Assembly (NCBI GenBank): GCA_947174955.1 | Contig: CAMWKX010000031.1 | Coordinates: forward strand, 1 to 10,256 | DNA length: 10,256 bases | Reading direction: 5' to 3' | DNA from: an uncultured Clostridia bacterium | Lineage (GTDB): Bacteria; Bacillota; Clostridia; Christensenellales; Borkfalkiaceae | Part shown: piece after piece, positions 5,124 through 10,256 of the stretch | Layout: every line of letters begins with the position of its first letter | Numbering within the stretch: position 1 is the stretch's first letter | Position numbers and translations under genes: made by a program | Notes under the pieces: generated by a model | The model's input: only the letters and a program-made list of their open reading frames with translations | Database searches by the model: none | Told to the model about the DNA's origin: nothing

Positions 5124-7100
5124 TTACTTATTCTCTTTTTTGTGACTGATAATCGCTTCTTCGAGCTTGTTCATATCGATGGGCTTCAAGATGTACGCAT
5201 TCATACCCGCGTCGAGCGAACTCTTAACGTCCTCGGCAAAAGCGTTTGCCGTCATCGCTATAATGGGGATAGTCTTGCCCTCGGGACGCTTGCTCTCCCT
5301 TATTGCGCGCGTTGCGTCGTAGCCGTTCATAACTGGCATCTGAATATCCATTAAAATAGCGTCGTACTGACCGGGAAGGCTGTTTTCGAATTCCTGTACG
5401 GCTTCCTGCCCGTTAGTCCTCACGACACACTTTGCGCCTGCCATACTAAGAAGCTCGTTCAATACCATTGCGTTGAGCTCGTTGTCTTCCGCAGCGAGGA
5501 AAGTCATATCCGCAAGAGCGCTCGTTTCCGCCTTGGGTATAAGCCCCTCTCTTACGCTCATTTTAAGATCGGTTACGCACTCTTTAAACAGTGCAACCGA
5601 GAAAGGCTTTACAAGGAAGGAGTCGACGCCCGCCTCCGTAGCCTTCTTTTCGATATTGCTCCATTCGCAGTCGCCGAAGACGACGAGAGGAACGTACTGA
5701 GGAATGTTTTCTCTTAAAAGCTTAATCTCGTCAAGGCACTCCTGCTCGCTGCCGAGCCAATCGTAAATTACCACGTTGTAGCCCTTGCCGTTGCCCCACG
5801 CCTTATCCATATTCGCAACCGCCGCCTTAACCGACTTTGCAAAGGATATGTTGACGTCGGTCTTGCGCATTGCCCAGGTTATGGAATTGTTGTCGATGTT
5901 GTTGTCGCCTATAACGAGCATTCTCGCAACGCCCTGGTCCATCCAGAAGTTGGAGTCGCTGACCTTGCTTATAGGGAACTTGAAGCCAACGGCAAACGTG
6001 CTGCCCTCGCCCTCTTTGCTCTCGATGGAAATGGTGCCGCCCATCAGGTCTATGAGGTTTTTGGCAACCGCCATACCCAGACCCGCGCCGTTCATATCCG
6101 ACTCGCCGCTGATATCGCGCGTGTACGGTTCGAAAATCTTCTCCACGAACTGCTCCGACATACCCACGCCGTTATCCCTGACGATGAATTGCAGATAAAC
6201 GTGCTTGCGCGAAGGGCGCGACATCTGCTGAACGGTAAATTCAATCTGCCCGCCCTCGGGCGTGTACTTGATTGCATTGGACAGTAAGTTGAACATAATG
6301 CGCTTTATACGCATCTTGTCGCCGAGGAATTTATCCGTCTTGACGGCAACCGTAGTTTTAAAGTTCTGCTTTTTAGACTTCGCCTGAACGGACATTTTGC
6401 TGTCGATTTCCTTGACGAGGTCAATAACGCTGATTTCGGAAATATTGAGCGTAGTTTCGCCCGACTCGATTTTGGACATATCGAGGATATCGTTGATAAG
6501 GGTAAGCAGATGACGGCTGGAAAGCATAATCTGCTTTACGTGATCGTTGAGCTTATCCTGGTCGTTCACGTCCCTCTGCAAAAGGGTGCACAAGCCGACG
6601 ATGGTATTCATAGGAGTACGGATATCGTGCGACATATTCGCAAGGAAAGTGCTCTTGGAACGGTTGGCTATATTGGCGATTTTCAACGCCTCTTCCAGCG
6701 ACTGCTTTGCAAGCAGCTCCTTGGTTCTGTCGGAAATTATGACTATATATTTATGTACGTTATCCACCTCGACGTGGTGAATTGTTTCATCGTAATACCT
6801 CATCTCCTTGGTGCGCTTATGCTCGCGGCCGACGACGTGCGAAAGGGACGAGCCTACCTCTATTCCGTCGAGAGTAGCGTAGTCGATAATTTTGTCGTCC
6901 ATATACTTTGCATTGCCGAGGCAGGAAAGATTTTTAAAGACGTTGAGTACGGGCACGCCGAGCACGTCTTCGATATTTGGACTGACGTACTCCGGCTTAT
7001 ACTTGTCGCCCGACAGAATTAAAAACACGTCAGATACATTGTTTAACAATATGTCAACAAGCTGCTCGTTAGAGGATACGTCGATATTCTTTTTCTTCAT
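5124..7100 (-). CDS. Soluble hybrid sensor histidine kinase (PAS-HisKA-HATPase-REC-REC)
   Basis: This 658-aa cytoplasmic protein has no transmembrane helix. In order it has a PAS-like sensor (about 11-125), a linker helix (126-150), HisKA with phospho-acceptor His158 in MSHDIRTPMN, and a HATPase domain (N box at 271-284, DNGVGM 309-314, FEPY 323-326, GAGLGMAV 338-345). A first receiver-like domain (392-512) follows, then a canonical receiver (532-650) with Glu538/Asp539, Asp585 in LMDIQMP, Thr617 and Lys639. The first receiver keeps Asp447 and Lys498 but has a single acidic Asp399 and Gly476 where Thr or Ser is usual, so it may not be phosphorylated. The ATG at 7100 has CAGGAG seven bases upstream. 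A longer frame to 7244 overlaps the HPt gene and has low-complexity Arg-rich codons, so it is rejected. It is the last gene of the operon, 34 bases after the HPt gene. Autophosphorylation at His158 with transfer to Asp585 and then the neighbouring HPt is the expected chemistry. Confidence 0.95.
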   Translation of the reverse strand: MKKKNIDVSSNEQLVDILLNNVSDVFLILSGDKYKPEYVSPNIEDVLGVPVLNVFKNLSCLGNAKYMDDKIIDYATLDGIEVGSSLSHVVGREHKRTKEMRYYDETIHHVEVDNVHKYIVIISDRTKELLAKQSLEEALKIANIANRSKSTFLANMSHDIRTPMNTIVGLCTLLQRDVNDQDKLNDHVKQIMLSSRHLLTLINDILDMSKIESGETTLNISEISVIDLVKEIDSKMSVQAKSKKQNFKTTVAVKTDKFLGDKMRIKRIMFNLLSNAIKYTPEGGQIEFTVQQMSRPSRKHVYLQFIVRDNGVGMSEQFVEKIFEPYTRDISGESDMNGAGLGMAVAKNLIDLMGGTISIESKEGEGSTFAVGFKFPISKVSDSNFWMDQGVARMLVIGDNNIDNNSITWAMRKTDVNISFAKSVKAAVANMDKAWGNGKGYNVVIYDWLGSEQECLDEIKLLRENIPQYVPLVVFGDCEWSNIEKKATEAGVDSFLVKPFSVALFKECVTDLKMSVREGLIPKAETSALADMTFLAAEDNELNAMVLNELLSMAGAKCVVRTNGQEAVQEFENSLPGQYDAILMDIQMPVMNGYDATRAIRESKRPEGKTIPIIAMTANAFAEDVKSSLDAGMNAYILKPIDMNKLEEAIISHKKENK

Positions 7101-7107
7101 AAACAAA

Positions 7108-7113
7108 CTCCTG
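7108..7113 (-). promoter_or_regulatory. Ribosome binding site that fixes the hybrid-kinase start
   Basis: CAGGAG on the reverse strand, seven bases before ATG at 7100. Confidence 0.8.
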
Positions 7114-7134
7114 AAATTTTTCGAAAGTCTTAAT

Positions 7135-7485
7135 CTACGGCAACAGTACGCTAAGAGCGTTACACGTAACTTTGTACGCCTCTTTGACTGCGGGGAACAG
7201 CGAACGCGCCGCGTTAAGATTGCCCGCGCGGAGAGCCTCCACAACGTTGCAGACGGGGTCTTTAAGCCCCAGTAAATTCAGATTTAAAACGACGCCTTTA
7301 AGAGTATGCGCAGCTGCAAACGCGCCTTCCGTATCGCCGCCTTCGAGCTTTTCGGCAAGCGCGTCGTAGTTCCTGTCACGCTTGAAAATGTTCAAAAATT
7401 TCGTAATCATAACGTCGGAGTGGAACTTGGAAAACATTTCGTCGTAGCCGCCGCCCGTCGCGTCGTAAAACTCTTTAACGGTCAT
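7135..7485 (-). CDS. Free-standing HPt phosphotransfer protein
   Basis: A 116-aa helical protein that is essentially one HPt domain. It should pass phosphate between a hybrid kinase receiver and a response regulator in the cytoplasm. The HPt signature is AAHTLKGVVLNLNLLGL (58-74), with phospho-accepting His60, Lys63 and Gly64 in the usual places; the N-terminal helices hold FHSDVMITKFLNIF (21-34). The ATG (7485-7483) shares its A with the end of the upstream stop TAA (7487-7485), giving TAATG. GGGAG lies 11 bases upstream inside the HD-GYP gene, so translation is probably coupled. A longer frame to 7566 overlaps the upstream gene by 80 bases and is Arg/Tyr-rich out-of-frame translation. Lying between a hybrid kinase and a receiver protein, it is the natural relay link for both. 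Confidence 0.93.
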   Translation of the reverse strand: MTVKEFYDATGGGYDEMFSKFHSDVMITKFLNIFKRDRNYDALAEKLEGGDTEGAFAAAHTLKGVVLNLNLLGLKDPVCNVVEALRAGNLNAARSLFPAVKEAYKVTCNALSVLLP

Positions 7486-9014
7486 TATTGTGAAATCTCC
7501 CTGACGATCGTATTGATTTTGCCGATAACGTTTATAATCGTAGCTCTGTCGTCGCTGTAAATACACTTCATACGCACCTTGTAAACTTTGAGCTTATCCG
7601 CCTCTGCGCGGGGATACTCGAAGGATACTTCGGGCTTTTGAGGGGTTGCCGAATGCAAAAGCTCCACCGCCTTGTCGTACGCGGGCATATAAAAGAACTT
7701 GCTCGCCTGCTCCCTGTCCAGCGGGTCGAACACGAGGTCCGATTTCAGCCCGAGTTCGGGATTGGCGTTTATTACTATTTCGCCGTCTGCAAACGAATAA
7801 TCGAAAACCAGTCCGTCGCTGCATTCGGTGAGGAATTTCAGCTTTGCTAAATTGCTGCTCGTAAATTCGAGCGACTTGTCGGAGAAGGTGTTGATGTGGT
7901 ACTTTTCCACGTCGTTGGCAACGTACTTTGCCTTTTCCTCCCACTTTTCCGCCGCCGAAACGTGAGTCAAAGCCGCAACTATCTGCTCGTGACTTTCGAT
8001 TAAGCACTGAATGAGCAAGGGATTGAAAAGTCCGCACTCGCCGTTGATAATCATTTCGAGCGCCTTTTCGGGAGAATACGCCGCCTTGTAAACGCGTTCG
8101 GAAATGAGCGCGTCGAACACGTCGGCAACCGAAACTATCTGCGCCCAGATGGGAATTTCGTCCCCTTTAAGTCCTACGGGATAGCCCTTGCCGTCGTACC
8201 TCTCGTGGTGGTACAGACAGATTTCGTAGGCAAACTTGATAAGTCTTTCGTCCTTGTACTCGGTCAGGCTGTCAATCATCTTGGCGCCCTGCTCCGAGTG
8301 GGTCTTCATTATTGCGAACTCTTCCGCGGTCAGCTTACCGGGCTTGTTTATTATCTCGTCGGGAATGGCAATCTTGCCGATATCGTGCAGCGACGACGCC
8401 ACGCAGATTAGCTGAATATCGCTCTTCGAGAAGGTGTATTTGTCGGTAATGCGCAACAGATTTTCCGTGAGAATACGGGTAATCGTATTGATGTGCAGAA
8501 TGTGCAGACCGCTTTCGCCGTTTTTCAATTCCATTACTGTCGCCAGAATATTTATCATCATATCGGCGTAACGGTGCTTTTCGTAGACCTGCTCGGTAAC
8601 GATGTCCATCAACGTCTGCTGTCTGTTGAAGAGCTTTATGGTGTTGAGCACGCGGTGTAAAACGACGTTGGGATTGTACGGCTTATTGATAAAGTCGGTC
8701 GCTCCCATTTCGTACGCCTTGTCGACGTACTGCGCCGTGGACTCGGTTGAAATAATAATGACGGGTATATAGTTGATATACCCCTGTTTCTGCATTGCCG
8801 ACAGCACGGCGAACCCGTCCATTTCGGGCATTATGATATCGAGAAGAACGATTGCTATATTGCTGCTGTCCTTCTTTAAAATATCAAGAGCCTGTTTGCC
8901 GCCTTCCGCTTCAAGTACGTCGAAATCCGCACACAGAATTCCCTTCAAGATAAATCTGTTCAACTCGACGTCGTCGACTATCAGTACGCGCTTGCGGGCG
9001 TTTTCTTTCTCCAC
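7485..9014 (-). CDS. REC-HD-GYP response regulator with C-terminal PAS-like region
   Basis: A 509-aa cytoplasmic response regulator, probably a cyclic-di-nucleotide phosphodiesterase. The receiver (8-125) has Asp14/Asp15, phospho-acceptor Asp59 in LLDIIMPEMDG, Thr90 and Lys111-Pro112. After a helical linker the HD-GYP domain (about 150-345) shows His174, HDIGK (210-214), His239, HHERYDGKGYP (269-279) and Asp298, which together make a complete metal-site and GYP motif. The later family motif GTxFDP is here CGLFNP. Residues about 385-509 are an added alpha/beta segment that looks PAS-like, ending INVIGKINTIVREI. The start is GTG at 9014, with GGAGG six bases upstream. The in-frame ATG at 9041 has no ribosome site and lies at or before the predicted transcription start (near 9040). 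It is first in the operon with the HPt and hybrid kinase genes. Substrate (c-di-GMP or a related dinucleotide) is family inference. Confidence 0.93.
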   Translation of the reverse strand: MEKENARKRVLIVDDVELNRFILKGILCADFDVLEAEGGKQALDILKKDSSNIAIVLLDIIMPEMDGFAVLSAMQKQGYINYIPVIIISTESTAQYVDKAYEMGATDFINKPYNPNVVLHRVLNTIKLFNRQQTLMDIVTEQVYEKHRYADMMINILATVMELKNGESGLHILHINTITRILTENLLRITDKYTFSKSDIQLICVASSLHDIGKIAIPDEIINKPGKLTAEEFAIMKTHSEQGAKMIDSLTEYKDERLIKFAYEICLYHHERYDGKGYPVGLKGDEIPIWAQIVSVADVFDALISERVYKAAYSPEKALEMIINGECGLFNPLLIQCLIESHEQIVAALTHVSAAEKWEEKAKYVANDVEKYHINTFSDKSLEFTSSNLAKLKFLTECSDGLVFDYSFADGEIVINANPELGLKSDLVFDPLDREQASKFFYMPAYDKAVELLHSATPQKPEVSFEYPRAEADKLKVYKVRMKCIYSDDRATIINVIGKINTIVREISQ

Positions 9015-9020
9015 AATATG

Positions 9021-9025
9021 CCTCC
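9021..9025 (-). promoter_or_regulatory. Ribosome binding site that fixes the GTG start of the HD-GYP gene
   Basis: GGAGG on the reverse strand, six bases before GTG at 9014. It decides against the upstream ATG at 9041. Confidence 0.85.
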
Positions 9026-9046
9026 GCTTAGTATAATCCATATAAT

Positions 9047-9075
9047 ATTGTATTTTAAAAATTTGTTTTTGTCAA
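9047..9075 (-). promoter_or_regulatory. Promoter of the signalling operon
   Basis: The reverse strand has a perfect TTGACA (9075-9070), a 17-base spacer and TACAAT (9052-9047). Transcription should start near 9040, leaving a leader of about 26 bases. That is too short for a c-di-GMP riboswitch, so feedback by that route at this promoter is unlikely. Confidence 0.85.
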
Positions 9076-9088
9076 GTGGCAGAGTGTT

Positions 9089-9127
9089 ACAAAATGCATT
9101 CAAACGGCTAATATACTTTCATTTTGT
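9089..9127. repeat. Inverted repeat between the divergent promoters
   Basis: ACAAAATG (9089-9096) and CATTTTGT (9120-9127) are perfect 8-bp inverted arms separated by 23 bases. The right arm ends on the first base of the popT-type -35 box. The spacing suits a protein-binding site better than an RNA hairpin, because neither promoter transcribes the whole element. Confidence 0.5.
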
Positions 9128-9171
9128 TGACTGTGCCGCGTTTTGCAATGTATAATAATTCAAACGGTTAA
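9098..9171. repeat. Direct repeat ATTCAAACGGyTAA flanking the plus-strand promoter
   Basis: ATTCAAACGGCTAA (9098-9111) and ATTCAAACGGTTAA (9158-9171) match at 13 of 14 bases and lie exactly 60 bases apart, start to start. Copy 1 is between the two -35 boxes; copy 2 covers the predicted transcription start of the DUF368 gene. They are candidate operator half-sites. The repeat is seen; binding by a regulator is inference. Confidence 0.55.
9127..9156 (+). promoter_or_regulatory. Promoter of the DUF368 gene
   Basis: TTGACT (9127-9132), an 18-base spacer and a perfect TATAAT (9151-9156) predict a start near 9163 and a leader of about 50 bases. The -35 box is 51 bases from the -35 of the divergent signalling operon. 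Confidence 0.83.
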
Positions 9172-9214
9172 CTATTATATTAAAGACAGGTAAAGGCAGA
9201 AGGTAGTTTTTAAG

Positions 9215-10123
9215 GTGAAACGCTTTTTTATTAATATGGCAAAGGGCGGCGCGATAGGGCTTGCTATGATAATTCCCGGCGTTTCGGGCGGCACGCTCGC
9301 CGTGCTTTTGGGCGTATACGACGAGATTATCGACAGCGTCGGCAATATCTTCAAAAAGTTCAAAGAGAGCTTTTTATTCCTTTTGCCCATAGCCCTCGGC
9401 GCGGTTCTGGCGTTCGCCGCGCTCTACTTCCCCTTAAAGTATGCGCTCAGGTACGCGCCCTTCCCCACTATGCTGCTGTTTGCGGGACTGATGCTCGGCA
9501 GTATTCCCGACCTGTTTAAGAAGTCGGAAAAGAACGGCTTTAAAAAAACCGACACGATAGGACTTGTGCTCGCCTGCTTTCTGGTGGTAGGTATATGCTT
9601 TATCCCCAATATCGGCGAGGTCGATTTGTCGGCTGATATGGACGCGGCTAAGTACTTCCTGCTGCTGTTTATCGGTATGATTGCAAGCTGCGCGCTCGTA
9701 GTGCCCGGCGTGAGCGGCTCTATGCTGCTGTTTATACTCGGATATTACCAGCCGCTGCTTTCTACTATTTCGGCGTTGAAAACTTCGTTCGGGCACTCGG
9801 TGCTGGTGCTTGCAACGTTTGCGGTAGGACTTATAATCGGCTTTTTCACTATTGCAAAGCTTATGCAGTTTTTATTGAAGCGGTTCCGCCGCGCAACCTA
9901 TTGGAGCATAGTCGGGTTCGTTATAGGCTCGATACCCGCGATTATAATAACCTTCTTCCACGAATACGCTACACAGCTTTCAACCTACCTTACGCCGTTG
10001 CAGATTTCCTTAGGCGTCATATTCTTTGTGTTGGGCGCAATCGGAACGTTCCTGCTTGCCCGCTTTGCAATTAAGCATACGACCCCACAACCATATGAGA
10101 GCGATAATAATTTAGAAAAATAA
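9215..10123 (+). CDS. popT: DUF368 membrane protein, undecaprenyl-phosphate translocase (PopT type)
   Basis: A 302-aa polytopic membrane protein of the DUF368 family, which has been shown in Staphylococcus aureus and Vibrio cholerae to return undecaprenyl phosphate across the cytoplasmic membrane. That recycles the lipid carrier for peptidoglycan and other surface polymers. The family's paired motifs are clear: AMIIPGVSGGTLAVLLG (17-33) and VVPGVSGSMLLFILGYY (162-178), an inverted-repeat-like duplication, with about eight hydrophobic segments between residues 10 and 285. A short polar tail closes it. The start is GTG at 9215, preceded by AGAAGG about 11 bases upstream. The next in-frame ATG (9236) has no ribosome site and would remove the first seven residues. 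It is a single-gene unit with its own promoter and terminator, divergent from the phosphorelay operon. Transport function rests on family membership. Confidence 0.93.
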   Translation: MKRFFINMAKGGAIGLAMIIPGVSGGTLAVLLGVYDEIIDSVGNIFKKFKESFLFLLPIALGAVLAFAALYFPLKYALRYAPFPTMLLFAGLMLGSIPDLFKKSEKNGFKKTDTIGLVLACFLVVGICFIPNIGEVDLSADMDAAKYFLLLFIGMIASCALVVPGVSGSMLLFILGYYQPLLSTISALKTSFGHSVLVLATFAVGLIIGFFTIAKLMQFLLKRFRRATYWSIVGFVIGSIPAIIITFFHEYATQLSTYLTPLQISLGVIFFVLGAIGTFLLARFAIKHTTPQPYESDNNLEK

Positions 10124-10130
10124 AACGTGC

Positions 10131-10161
10131 GCCCCGCGGCATTTGCCGCGGGGCTTTTTTT
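10131..10161 (+). terminator. Strong terminator after the DUF368 gene
   Basis: GCCCCGCGGC and GCCGCGGGGC form a perfect 10-bp stem around ATTT, followed by seven T. It begins seven bases after the stop. On the other strand the stem is followed by GCACGTTTTATTTTTC, so it may also serve the convergent XRE gene. Confidence 0.95.
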
Positions 10162-10256
10162 AATCTTCCAAACCTAAAAGATAATACGTAGTAACACCTA
10201 AAAACTTAGCTATCTCAACTATAATGCGCATAGGCGGCTCGTTTTTATCGTTCAGC
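10160..10256 (-). CDS. XRE-family (helix-turn-helix) regulator, C-terminal end only
   Basis: The reverse strand enters from the right edge with 31 complete codons ending at TAA (10162-10160). The reading LNDKNEPPMRIIVEIAKFLG, then VTTYYLLGLED, matches the end of a Cro/CI-type HTH domain, where 'IAxxLGVTTDYLLGLED' is a familiar ending. The typical Asp of 'TTDYLL' is Tyr here. The DNA-reading helices lie beyond the window. It converges on the DUF368 gene, and its stop sits in the shared terminator's T-tract. Confidence 0.78.
   Translation of the reverse strand, partial: LNDKNEPPMRIIVEIAKFLGVTTYYLLGLED

Noticed and set aside
7101..7244. 48-residue N-terminal extension of the hybrid kinase
   Set aside because: It overlaps the HPt gene, is Arg/Leu-rich as expected for out-of-frame reading, and the ATG at 7100 has a strong ribosome site.
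7486..7566. 27-residue extension of the HPt protein
   Set aside because: It lies inside the HD-GYP coding region in another frame; the TAATG start is typical of coupled genes.
9015..9041. ATG at 9041 as start of the HD-GYP protein
   Set aside because: The predicted transcription start is near 9040 and no ribosome site precedes it; GTG at 9014 follows GGAGG.
9015..9045. c-di-GMP riboswitch in the leader of the HD-GYP operon
   Set aside because: The predicted leader is only about 26 bases, far too short for a known c-di-GMP aptamer.

Overview
The window looks like chromosomal DNA of a low-to-mid-GC Gram-positive anaerobe, probably a gut-type member of the Clostridia. The reasons are strong AGGAG/GGAGG ribosome sites, consensus TTGACA/TATAAT promoters, a clostridial-style Pgi, a BspA-type leucine-rich-repeat surface protein, a lipobox protein and a tRNA gene that encodes its own CCA. 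This placement is inference; no rRNA or species marker is present. I see no phage, insertion sequence, integrase or CRISPR array.

Left block (1-2942, all minus strand). A small gene of unknown function (86 aa) is followed by pgi (glucose-6-phosphate isomerase, with its own promoter at 2633-2661). Then come a hairpin, a membrane-anchored alpha/beta hydrolase, and the first 22 codons of an unidentified gene that leaves the left edge.

Middle (2943-5057). A plus-strand tRNA-Leu(UAG) has a near-perfect promoter and its own terminator. Facing it on the minus strand is a cell-surface pair: a TTG-started lipoprotein (PrcB-like C-terminus suspected) and a BspA-type LRR protein with a signal peptide, Pro-rich stalk and C-terminal membrane anchor, closed by a terminator.

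Signalling operon (5124-9014, minus strand). Three genes sit behind one clear promoter (9047-9075): a REC-HD-GYP protein with a C-terminal PAS-like region, a free-standing HPt protein whose ATG overlaps the preceding stop (TAATG), and a soluble PAS-histidine kinase-REC-REC hybrid whose first receiver looks degenerate. Together they contain every part of a His-Asp-His-Asp phosphorelay. A likely flow is kinase His158 to REC2 Asp585 to HPt His60 to Asp59 of the HD-GYP protein, which would set cyclic-di-nucleotide hydrolysis.

Right block (9042-10256). A 200-bp divergent intergenic region carries two outward promoters plus a direct repeat and an inverted repeat that could be operator sites. It leads into a plus-strand DUF368 (PopT-type undecaprenyl-phosphate translocase) gene with a strong terminator. 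Convergent to it is the C-terminal end of an XRE-type regulator entering from the right edge.

The most notable item is the compact phosphorelay/HD-GYP operon and its shared, repeat-bearing control region with the lipid-carrier translocase gene. The protein families are known; the specific arrangement and control are the parts worth checking.
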